Shown here in pieces: positions 25,941 to 34,467 of a stretch of DNA of 64,000 nt. Source of the stretch: Hamadaea tsunoensis DSM 44101 (GTDB taxonomy: Bacteria; Actinomycetota; Actinomycetes; Mycobacteriales; Micromonosporaceae); assembly GCF_000428945.1 (NCBI RefSeq), contig NZ_AUAX01000016.1, forward strand, positions 1 through 64,000. Direction: 5' to 3'. The notes under the pieces are model-generated. The model made no database searches. It had not been told where the DNA came from and saw only the letters and a program-made list of their open reading frames with translations. The position numbers and the translations under genes were made by a program. Position 1 is the first letter of the stretch, and each line of letters starts with the position of its first letter.

Positions 25941-26010
25941 CACCCCCACACCCGCCCGCCTTGCGCCGCGAGTCTCCTACCGGGTCGGTTCGACGATCGC
26001 CACGCCGGCC

Positions 26011-26117
26011 TCGATCATGTCGCAGATATATGTCGAAGTAGATCACCAAGCCTTGATCATGTAGCTCATATATGTTGCAGCGACCGGATTTCGACAGATA
26101 CGAGTGACATGATCAAG
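26011..26117. repeat. Three copies of a 27-bp AT-rich unit inside the inverted repeat
   Basis: TCGATCATGTCGCAGATATA (from 26011) and TTGATCATGTAGCTCATATA (from 26053) are direct copies. A third copy lies inverted at 26090-26117 (TTGATCATGTCACTCGTATC on the minus strand). They sit in the centre, between the two large arms. Confidence 0.7.
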
Positions 26118-26150
26118 GCCGTTACGAGACGGGACCACCCGGGTTGAGAT

Positions 26151-26298
26151 GTAACGGCGACCGGGCGACGGCGGACGATGCCTCGCCCCAGCGACCTGGC
26201 AGTGGAGGCCTCGGAGCGCAGCGGAGAGGCCGGAGCGGTCTCCCGCGCGAGGAGCGGAGGCGAGATCGACGAACCCGGGACATAAGTGTGATCTTGAT
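26151..26298 (-). repeat. Right arm of a large inverted repeat
   Basis: The inverted counterpart of 25797-25940. The arm ends about 20 nt before the stop codon of the ABC transporter ATPase gene, so transcripts of that operon would run into it. Confidence 0.8.
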
Positions 26299-26319
26299 CT
26301 TGAAGGGATGATGAGTCGA

Positions 26320-27969
26320 TCACGGGATCGCTGTCAGAGCCGCCCTTGCTTCGCGTCGTCGGCGCTGTTCGGCCGGGTCGGCGACCGGCGCGGCCGCCAG
26401 CAGCCGGCGCGTGTACGCCTCCCGCGGCGAGCCCAGCACCGCGTCGGCCGGCCCTTCCTCGACCAGCCGTCCTTCGTGGAGGACCGCGATGCGGTCGGCC
26501 AGCTGTTCGATGACCGCCAGGTCGTGGCTGACGAACAGGCAGGCGAAGCCCAGGTCGCGTTGCAGCCCGGCCAGCAGTTCGAGGATGCGGGCCTGCACCG
26601 AGACGTCGAGGGCGCTGGTCGGCTCGTCGGCGATCAGCAGCGCCGGATCGAGGGCGATCGCGCGGGCGATCGCGACCCGCTGCCGCTGGCCGCCCGACAG
26701 CTCGTGCGGGTAGCGCTCGTGCAGCGACGGCGACAGCTGGACGGCGTCGAGCAGATCGTCCACTCTGGAGTCGAGTGCGGCGCCGCGCAGGTGGCTGTGC
26801 AGCAGCAGCGGCTCGGCGACGCAGCCGGCGATGGAGCGCCGCGGGTTCAGCGACGACGCCGGGTCCTGGAAGACGATGCCCAGCCGGGCGCGGACCGCCC
26901 GCAACCGGCGCGCGTGTCCGCGGGCGGCGGCGACGTCGGTGCCGGCCACCTCCAGCGCGCCGCCGGTGACCGGGACGAGCCCGGCGATCGCCCGGCCGAG
27001 CGTGCTCTTGCCCGAGCCGGACTCGCCGACCAGGCCGACGATCTCGCCCGCGCGCAGGTCGAGGCTCACTCCGTCGACCGCGCGTACCCGCCGGCCCTGC
27101 CGTCCGCGGTAGTCGATGGTGACGTGGTCGAGGCGTACCAGGGGCGGGCCGGCCGCCGGTACGGCTCGCGGGGACGAGGTGCGGCCGGGGACCGACGACA
27201 GCAGCAGGCGCGTGTAGTCCTCGCCCGGCCGGGCGAACAGCTGCTCGGCGGGGGCCTGCTCGACGACCCGGCCGTCGCGCAGCACCACCACGTCGTCGGC
27301 CAGGTCCGCGACCACCCCCATGTCGTGGGTGATCAGCAGGATCGCGGTGCCGAGCTTCGCGCGCAGCTCGCGCAGCAGGTCCAGGATCCCGGCCTGCACG
27401 GTGACGTCCAGCGCCGTCGTGGGCTCGTCCGCGATCAGGACCTCGGGGTCGCAGCTCACCGCCATGGCGATCACGGCCCGCTGCAGCTGGCCGCCGGACA
27501 GTTCATGCGGGTACGCCCGGGCGATGCGCTCGGGATCGGGCAGTCCCACCAGTTCGAGCAGATCGCGTACGCGCCGCCGCAACGCGTCCCGGCCGGCCGG
27601 GCGGTGGGCCGCGACGGCCTCGGCGATCTGGTCGCCGACGGTGAACATCGGGTTGAGGGCGCTCATCGGCTCCTGGAACACGGTGCCGATGCGGCCGCCG
27701 CGGACCGTACGCAGCAGCCGCCGGTCGGCCCCGACCAGTTCCTGATCGCCCAGGCGGATGCTGCCGGCGACGGTCGCGGTCGCCGGCAGCAGACCGAGCG
27801 CGGCCAGGGCGGTGGCGCTCTTGCCCGAGCCGGACTCGCCGACCAGGGCCAGGACGCGCCCGCGGCGCAACCCGAAGGTCACGCCGCGGACCGCTTCGAC
27901 CGCACGGCCGTCGACGTCGAACGAGATCCGCAGATCCGTGACGGTGAGCAGGTCGTCGTCGCCCGTCAA
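26320..27969 (-). CDS. Dipeptide/oligopeptide ABC transporter, fused double ATPase
   Basis: 549 aa; TTG 27969 overlaps the upstream stop (TTGA), so it is coupled to the binding-protein gene. Two complete ABC domains in one chain: the first with GESGSGKSA, LSGGQLQRAVIAMA and LIADEPTTALDV; the second (from about residue 280) with GESGSGKST, LSGGQRQRVAIARA and LIADEPTSALDV. The NPxxx extension of oligopeptide importers (HERYPHELSGG) is present. It supplies energy for the two permeases and the binding protein of the same operon; equivalent to DppD and DppF fused. Confidence 0.92.
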   Translation of the reverse strand: MTGDDDLLTVTDLRISFDVDGRAVEAVRGVTFGLRRGRVLALVGESGSGKSATALAALGLLPATATVAGSIRLGDQELVGADRRLLRTVRGGRIGTVFQEPMSALNPMFTVGDQIAEAVAAHRPAGRDALRRRVRDLLELVGLPDPERIARAYPHELSGGQLQRAVIAMAVSCDPEVLIADEPTTALDVTVQAGILDLLRELRAKLGTAILLITHDMGVVADLADDVVVLRDGRVVEQAPAEQLFARPGEDYTRLLLSSVPGRTSSPRAVPAAGPPLVRLDHVTIDYRGRQGRRVRAVDGVSLDLRAGEIVGLVGESGSGKSTLGRAIAGLVPVTGGALEVAGTDVAAARGHARRLRAVRARLGIVFQDPASSLNPRRSIAGCVAEPLLLHSHLRGAALDSRVDDLLDAVQLSPSLHERYPHELSGGQRQRVAIARAIALDPALLIADEPTSALDVSVQARILELLAGLQRDLGFACLFVSHDLAVIEQLADRIAVLHEGRLVEEGPADAVLGSPREAYTRRLLAAAPVADPAEQRRRREARAALTAIP

Positions 27970-29633
27970 CGCAGCGACACCTGCAGGTAGTTGGGGTAGG
28001 CCGGGAACGCCGCGACGAAGAAGTCCGTGACGCCCGACCCGTGCAGGAACGAGTTGCGGGTGTAGATGAGCGGCACGATCGGGGCGTCGGTGAGGATGCG
28101 CTGGTCGATCTGCTGCCACTGCTTCTGCGCGGCGGTCGCGTCGATCTCGGCCCGCGCCTGCTCGATCTGGGCGTCGACGTCGGCGTTGGAGTACCGCGAC
28201 AGGTTGAACCCGCCGCCGCCGATCTCGCTGGAGGCGAACAGCGGCTGGATGTTGGCGTTCGCGCTCGGGTAGTCCGGCTGCCAGCTGGTCAGGGTCAGGT
28301 CGTAGTCGCCCTTGTCGTTGGTGACGAAGTCGAACCACGAGTCCGAGTCCAGGGGCTTCAGCGTGACCTCGATACCCGCCCGGGCCAGGCCCTGCTGGAT
28401 CGCCTGCGCCTTGGCCAGGCTCTGCGGATCGTTCTCGACCGCGAAGCTGAGCTTCAGACCGGTGGCGTGGCCGGCGTCGGCGAGCAGCGTCTTGGCCTTG
28501 GCGACGTCACCCGAAGGGTCCGGCGTCGGGTAGAGGTCGTACTGCGCCCGCCCCGCGATACCCGGCGTGATCAGGGTGGAGGCGTAGTCGCCGCCGAGCG
28601 TACCGCCCGCGGCCACGAGGAACGCCTTCTTGTCGACGGCGTAGTTGATCGCCTGGCGGACCTTCACGTCGGTCAGGCCCGGCCGGGTCGTGTTGATCGC
28701 CAGGTACGCCAGCGCCCCCGGGTCGGAGGTCACCAGCCGCTGCTTGGCCGACGCGTTGGCCTGGATCTGGGCGAGCTGCGCGGGCGGCACGAAGCTCGCC
28801 CCGAACGCGTCGCGGTCGTCGCCGGAGTCGGCGATCAGGCGCTGCGCCACGACCGTGCTCTCCTGGCCGAGCTGGAAGGTGATGTTGTCGGGGCCGCCGG
28901 TGCGTACCGGGTCGGTGGCGGCGTCCCAGTTGGTGTTGCGCTTGAGCTTCAGCGCGGTGCCCTGCTGGTAGGACTCCACCTGGTAGGGGCCGGACGCGAC
29001 CGGGTTCTGGCCGTACTTGGCCACGTCGTCCTTGGCCTTCGGGACCGGGGTGAAGGCCGGCATCGACACGATCCACGGCCAGTCGCCGAACGGCTTGCTC
29101 AGCTTGAACACGATGGTCTGCGCGTCGGGGACCTCGATCGAGTCCAGCGTCTTGCCCTGGTACGGGCCCTTGTAGTCGGCGCCGCCGACCAGCAGCGTCT
29201 TGTGGTAGCCCAGGCCGCCGGACAGCTCCGGGGCGAACGAGCGCTCCACGCCGTACTTGACGTCCTCGGCGGTGATCGGCGTGCCGTCGGCGTACTTCAG
29301 GTTGGGCTTGAGCTTGTAGGTCCAGGTCTTGCCGCCGTCGCTGGGCGTGCCGGCGTCCTGCGCCAGGTCGCCGACGACCTTGCCCTCCTGGCCGGGCTTG
29401 ATGTCCCAGGTGGTCAGGCGGCGGAAGATCAGGCCGAGGGTGGTGATCGCCAGGTTCTGGCTCTTGGCCGGGTCGAGGTTGACCGAGCTGGAGGAGGTGA
29501 GGATCGTCAGCGTGCCGCCCTTGCGGGCCGTGCCGCTGGAGGCCGAACCGGTGGGCGTGGCGTTGGCGTTGCAAGCGGTGAGGGCGAGGGCCGCCGTCAC
29601 CGCCAGCACGGCGGTGACCGATCTGCGTCGCAT
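27966..29633 (-). CDS. Family 5 extracellular solute-binding lipoprotein
   Basis: A 555-aa lipoprotein: MRRRSVTAVLAVTAALALTAC, with lipobox LTAC and Cys21. The mature part has the family 5 (Dpp/Opp/Nik) pattern: VNLDPAKSQNLAITTLGLIFRR, KTWTYKLKPNLKYADGTPIT, VKYGVERSFAPE, QAINYAVDKKAFL and FNLSRYSNADVDAQI. It captures peptides or similar solutes at the cell surface for the ABC importer encoded around it. The ligand cannot be read from sequence. It lies third in the operon, between permease and ATPase. Confidence 0.92.
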   Translation of the reverse strand: MRRRSVTAVLAVTAALALTACNANATPTGSASSGTARKGGTLTILTSSSSVNLDPAKSQNLAITTLGLIFRRLTTWDIKPGQEGKVVGDLAQDAGTPSDGGKTWTYKLKPNLKYADGTPITAEDVKYGVERSFAPELSGGLGYHKTLLVGGADYKGPYQGKTLDSIEVPDAQTIVFKLSKPFGDWPWIVSMPAFTPVPKAKDDVAKYGQNPVASGPYQVESYQQGTALKLKRNTNWDAATDPVRTGGPDNITFQLGQESTVVAQRLIADSGDDRDAFGASFVPPAQLAQIQANASAKQRLVTSDPGALAYLAINTTRPGLTDVKVRQAINYAVDKKAFLVAAGGTLGGDYASTLITPGIAGRAQYDLYPTPDPSGDVAKAKTLLADAGHATGLKLSFAVENDPQSLAKAQAIQQGLARAGIEVTLKPLDSDSWFDFVTNDKGDYDLTLTSWQPDYPSANANIQPLFASSEIGGGGFNLSRYSNADVDAQIEQARAEIDATAAQKQWQQIDQRILTDAPIVPLIYTRNSFLHGSGVTDFFVAAFPAYPNYLQVSLR

Positions 29634-29681
29634 GGTGTGTGCCTTTCGTGGGTGGTGGCGGTGCTGCCTGGAGGGAGCGGT

Positions 29682-30670
<989 letters not shown>

Positions 30671-30674
<4 letters not shown>

Positions 30675-31588
30675 CGGGCCACTCCCGCGGTCCGGGGGTC
30701 GAGGGCGTCGCGCAGCCCGTCGCCCAGCAGGTTGAACGCCAGCGTGGTCAGGAACAGCGCCGCGCCGGGGAAGACGAGGAACATCGGGTCGGTCTGGACC
30801 CAGGCGATCGCGTCGCCGATCGAGCGCCCCCAGGCCGGTGTCGGCGGCGGTACGCCGACGCCGAGGAACGACAGGGCGGCCTCGGCGCCGATCATGCCGG
30901 GGATGAGCATCGTGGCGTAGACGATGATCGTCGCGCCGAGGTTGGGCAGGATCTGGCGGACGAGCACGTGCAGCGGCCCCGCTCCCAGCGACACCGAGGC
31001 GACGACGAACGTGCGCCCGCGCAGCGCCAGGGTCTGGCCGCGGACCACGCGGGCGATGCCCGGCCAGCCGAACAAGCCGATCACGCCGACGACGAGCGCC
31101 GGTTTCGGCAGCGCCGCCGGCGCGATCGCGCCGAGCGCGATCATGAGAATGAGCGTGGGGAACCCGAACAGCACGTCGATGGCCCGCCCCGTGATGCGGT
31201 CGTACCATCCGCCGAAGAACCCGGCCGTCATCCCGACCAGTACGCCGAGCAGCACCGACAGCGCCGTGGCGGCGACGCCGACGAGGATGGACGTCCGCGC
31301 CCCGTGCACCACGATCGCGAACAGGTCGCGGCCGGTGAGCGGCTCGACGCCGAACCAGTGCCGGGCGCTGATGCCGCCGCCGAACCCGCGCGGCACGCCC
31401 GAGTCGTCCAGGGCGTCGAGATGGTAGGTGTAGGGATCCTGCCCTTCGACGGCCGACAGCAGTGGTGCGGCGGCGGCGATGACGAGCAGCCCGACGACGA
31501 CGGCCGCGCCGGTGACGGCCCACCGGTCGCCGGCGATCCGCCGCCAGCGTGCTCTGCGTCCGGCAGGAAGGGAGGCGGCGGCGGTCAT
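30671..31588 (-). CDS. ABC transporter permease (DppC/OppC type)
   Basis: 305 aa; ATG 31588 preceded by AAGGACC. A short cytoplasmic basic N-terminus, one hydrophobic helix (AVTGAAVVVGLLVIAAAAPLL), the periplasmic loop with GTDxxGRD-like VEPLTGRDLFAIVVHG, then five helices with the EAA-type loop VVRGQTLALRGRTFVVASVSL. First gene of the four-gene importer operon (DppC, DppB, binding protein, fused ATPase). An inverted repeat lies 40-100 nt upstream. Confidence 0.9.
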
Positions 31589-31627
31589 CGGGGGTCCTTA
31601 GGTTCGGCGGGTCCGGGGGTGGCGGGC

Positions 31628-31689
31628 GGGAAGGCGGCGACACATACACAATGGACACAGTTGTGAACGCATTGTTTCGCCGCCTTCCC
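31628..31689 (-). promoter_or_regulatory. Long hairpin in the leader of the importer operon
   Basis: Perfect 13-bp arms GGGAAGGCGGCGA (31628-31640) and TCGCCGCCTTCCC (31677-31689), with an inner CAATG/CATTG pair. It lies 40 nt upstream of the first permease start. It could be an operator or an RNA leader structure, or a late terminator for the SDR gene; no U tract. Confidence 0.6.
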
Positions 31690-31892
31690 TTGTCGCCGTT
31701 GCCCCGGGATCGTCCGGCAGCCCGCAGATCCTACGAAGATCATCAGGCGCATGCCTAGGAAAACGGGGCCCAAGGAGACCTATAACACACATCAGGTTAC
31801 TAGGGAATATCATCGATCATCGACAATGGCGTACGCTGCGCCGTCGACATTGGATAGACGAGTCGCCCGGTGCCGTCACCGGCCGCCGGAGC

Positions 31893-32666
31893 TCAGCGGT
31901 CGTCGGCGGCCCCGCCGGTCGCGACGGCCGGCGGGTCGAGCAGGCCGGTGCCGGCGTGCAGGCCGCCGTCGACCGGCAGCACGGTTCCGGTGATGAACGA
32001 GGCCGCCGGGGACGCCAGAAACCAGACCGCCTCGGCCTGCTCCGCCGCGGTCGCCCACCGGCCCAGCGGGATCCGGCGCAGCAGCTGCGGCCCGGGATCG
32101 CCACCCGTCAGCCGGGTACGCGTCAGGCCGGGCGCGATCGCGTTGATCCGGATGTTCTCGTGCGCGTAGTCCAGTGCCGCGGCGCGTACCAGATTGACGG
32201 CGGCCGCCTTGGTCGCGTTGTACGCCCAGGTGCCGGCATCGGCCCGCAGTCCGGCGACCGAGGCGGTGACCACGACCGCCCCACCGCCGGCCGCTCGCAG
32301 CGCCGGGACGGCCGCACGCAGTCCCAGCGCGACGCCGCGTACGTTGACCCGCCACATCTCGTCGAACCGGTCGATCGCGTCGTCGGCCTCCAGCGGCCGG
32401 GTGCCGCCGATGCCCGCGTTCAGCACGGCCGCGTCCAGCCGGCCGAAGCGCTCGACGGCCGCCGCGACCATCGCCGTCGCGGTGGCCGGTTCGCCGGTGT
32501 CCCCGGCCAGCGTCACGATCCCGGCCCGCCCGGCGAGGGCGTCGAGCCCGGCCCGGTCGACGTCGACCGCGACGACCCGGTGGCCCCGCGCGGCAAACAG
32601 GTCCACGCAGGCCCGGCCGATCCCGGCCGCGGCGCCGGTGACGACCACGACCGGCCCGCCGGTCAC
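31893..32666 (-). CDS. Short-chain dehydrogenase/reductase
   Basis: 257 aa. Cofactor motif VVTGAAAGIGRACVDLF (TGxxxGIG, residues 10-17), VAVDVD acidic residue suggesting NAD, LNAGIGG (NAG), catalytic Ser in VVTASVAGLR, Tyr-Lys in WAYNATKAAAVNLVR, and PGLTRTRL. Classical SDR of glucose-dehydrogenase/FabG-like length; substrate unknown. GTG 32666 overlaps the stop of a 16-codon upstream frame (GTGA) that carries the strong ribosome-binding site, so translation probably depends on that leader. Confidence 0.9.
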   Translation of the reverse strand: MTGGPVVVVTGAAAGIGRACVDLFAARGHRVVAVDVDRAGLDALAGRAGIVTLAGDTGEPATATAMVAAAVERFGRLDAAVLNAGIGGTRPLEADDAIDRFDEMWRVNVRGVALGLRAAVPALRAAGGGAVVVTASVAGLRADAGTWAYNATKAAAVNLVRAAALDYAHENIRINAIAPGLTRTRLTGGDPGPQLLRRIPLGRWATAAEQAEAVWFLASPAASFITGTVLPVDGGLHAGTGLLDPPAVATGGAADDR

Positions 32667-32713
32667 GCGGCGACCCCGTCACACCGTTGGTACGCAAGAG
32701 GTCCGGTGGTCAC
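32663..32713 (-). CDS. 16-residue leader peptide overlapping the SDR gene
   Basis: GTG 32713 is preceded by GGGAGGAG at ideal distance and opens a frame MTTGPLAYQRCDGVAA that ends in TGA overlapping the SDR start by 4 nt. The SDR itself has no comparable ribosome-binding site. No homology is expected. It is either a coupling leader or a regulatory uORF, possibly chance. Confidence 0.45.
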   Translation of the reverse strand: MTTGPLAYQRCDGVAA

Positions 32714-32745
32714 GATGCTCCTCCCGGCGGTACGCCGCCCAGCCA

Positions 32746-32768
32746 TATCCTACGAGACTAGTAGGAAT
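32746..32768 (-). promoter_or_regulatory. Operator-like palindrome upstream of the SDR gene
   Basis: TCCTAC (32748-32753) and GTAGGA (32761-32766) form an inverted repeat with a 7-nt spacer in an AT-rich setting, about 35 nt upstream of the leader start. Typical of a TetR- or GntR-type site; no such regulator is adjacent. Confidence 0.45.
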
Positions 32769-32778
32769 TATGGCCGGT

Positions 32779-33762
32779 TCAGAGGTCGACGTCCACCCAG
32801 ACCGGATCGTGGTCGCTGCCGTCCCCGCCGAGGTGCGTACGCCGCCCGATGCCGGCACCGGTCTGCTTCGCGGCGAGCGCGGGCGACAGCCACATCTGGT
32901 CCAGCAGCGCGTAGTCGGCGGGCTTGCCGGATTCCTTGTACCGGTCGCTCCACGGTTCGTCGGGAGCGGGCGGCTGGTCCTTCGGCGCCGCCTTGTCCGG
33001 CACGGCGTGGGCCAGCCCGTTGACCAGCTTCAGCTCGGGATCGCGGACCAGCGGGGTCAGCGCGGCGGAGCCGGGCCGGTCGTTGAAGTCGCCGCAGACG
33101 AGGTAGCGGCTGGTCGGCCGGGTCTGCTCGTTGACGATGCGGGCCGCGGTCGCCGCCTGGCGCGTACGCAGATCGGTGTTGTGCTGCTGGCAGGTCACCG
33201 GATCCTCGGTGAAGTCGCAGAACTGGGACTTCAGGTGGGTGTTGAACACGGTCAGCAGCTTGCGGCTGTGGTCGGCGGCCAGGATCTCGACCTGCAGCAG
33301 GTCGCGGCTGAACACCGCCTCGGTGTCCGACGGCGCGAAGACGGCGTGCCGCCACGAGGTGACCCCGCCGATCGGCAGCCTCGACAGGACGCCGACGTCG
33401 ATCAGGCGCGGGTCGTTGCCCTCGACGAGGACGACGTGCGCGTAACCGAGCCCGGCGAGGTCCGTCTGCGCGAACGCGGTCAGCGTCGTGACGTCCTCCA
33501 CCTCCTGCACGCACAGCACGTCGGCGTTCAGCGCGCCGATCCGGGCGGCCAGCTTCGTACGCTCGGCGGCCGGCTTGCCCTTCACCAGGCGGCCCTTGAA
33601 GGTGCGGAACTTCGCGCCGGCCGGATCGCCGGGATCGATCTGCGTCACGATCTCCACCGGCGGATCACCCGCGTGCGGAGCGGCCGGCAACGCCGTGACC
33701 TCCCCGAGGAAGTCGTACCGCGAGAACAGGTTGTTCAGGTTGAACGACGCGACACGTACCAT
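32779..33762 (-). CDS. Endonuclease/exonuclease/phosphatase family protein
   Basis: 327 aa starting MVRVASFNLNNLFSRYDFLG. EEP-fold motifs: ASFNLNNLF, DVLCVQEVEDV (metal Glu), LLTVFNTHLKSQFCD (N-x-H), YLVCGDFNDRPGSA (GDFN) and GDGSDHDPVWVDV (SDH). No signal peptide, so probably intracellular. The family includes DNA/RNA nucleases and phosphatases; the exact substrate is open. Divergent from the PPOX gene, whose start is 9 nt away. Confidence 0.9.
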   Translation of the reverse strand: MVRVASFNLNNLFSRYDFLGEVTALPAAPHAGDPPVEIVTQIDPGDPAGAKFRTFKGRLVKGKPAAERTKLAARIGALNADVLCVQEVEDVTTLTAFAQTDLAGLGYAHVVLVEGNDPRLIDVGVLSRLPIGGVTSWRHAVFAPSDTEAVFSRDLLQVEILAADHSRKLLTVFNTHLKSQFCDFTEDPVTCQQHNTDLRTRQAATAARIVNEQTRPTSRYLVCGDFNDRPGSAALTPLVRDPELKLVNGLAHAVPDKAAPKDQPPAPDEPWSDRYKESGKPADYALLDQMWLSPALAAKQTGAGIGRRTHLGGDGSDHDPVWVDVDL

Positions 33763-33771
33763 TCATTGATT

Positions 33772-34266
33772 ATGGAGGGGCCGAGGTCCGCAAGACCGCA
33801 TATGCCGGGGTACGGAGTCGCTCCGGCGGGTGACGGATTGCTGACCTGGACGTGGGCGCTGGAGCGGCTGCGCTCCTCGCACGCCTACTGGCTCGCGACG
33901 ACCCGCCCGGACGGCGGGCCGCACGTCATGCCGGTGTGGGCGATGTGGCACGACGGGGCGCTGTGGTTCAGCTGCTCGCTCGGTTCCCGCAAGACCCGCA
34001 ACCTGCTCGCGGAGCCGCGCTGCGTACTGACCACCGAGAACCCGCGCGAGCCGGTGGTCGTCGAGGGCCGCGCGGAACAGGTCACCGACCTGGCGACGCT
34101 GCGCACGGTGCTCGACGTGGAGAACGCCAAGTACGGGACCGCGTACGGGATGGACATGCTGGACCCGGCCGCCAACGCCTGCTTCCGGGTCCGGCCGGCG
34201 ACGGCGTTCGGCCTGATCGAGGCGGAGTTCACGACGTCGCCGACCAGGTGGACCTTCGACGCCTGA
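33772..34266 (+). CDS. Pyridoxamine-5'-phosphate-oxidase-fold (PPOX) protein
   Basis: 164 aa from ATG 33772; ATG 33802 (MPGYGVAPAGDGLLTW) is an alternative start. Split-barrel flavin-fold features: LRSSHAYWLATTRPDGGPHVMPVWAMWHDG, LWFSCSLGSRKTRNLLAEPR, VVVEGRAEQVTD and FRVRPATAFGLIE. In actinomycetes many such proteins use F420 or haem rather than FMN; which applies here is not clear. Divergent from the EEP gene with almost no spacer. Confidence 0.85.
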   Translation: MEGPRSARPHMPGYGVAPAGDGLLTWTWALERLRSSHAYWLATTRPDGGPHVMPVWAMWHDGALWFSCSLGSRKTRNLLAEPRCVLTTENPREPVVVEGRAEQVTDLATLRTVLDVENAKYGTAYGMDMLDPAANACFRVRPATAFGLIEAEFTTSPTRWTFDA

Positions 34267-34320
34267 GCCGCCGGGGCGGAGTGGCCGCCCACCCCGCCCG
34301 CGCCGCTCGAATCGGGCCGC

Positions 34321-34426
34321 TCAGAAGGCGTCGCCGCAGGTCTCCGGCTGGCCCGCGTCCCGGTAGAGGCACAGCTGCGTCTTCACCGTGCCGCCGCTGT
34401 CCTTCTTCCAGGACAGCGACGGTCGT
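34321..34426 (-). pseudogene. Possible C-terminal scrap of a secreted protein
   Basis: About 33 codons ending LSWKKDSGGTVKTQLCLYRD, AGQPETCGDAF, stop. Two cysteines and the style suggest the end of a secreted enzyme or inhibitor, but the frame is closed by TGA upstream. Confidence 0.25.
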
Positions 34427-34467
34427 CAACCCAGAAGCTGACGACCGGTGGTGTAGTCCGCCCGCCG

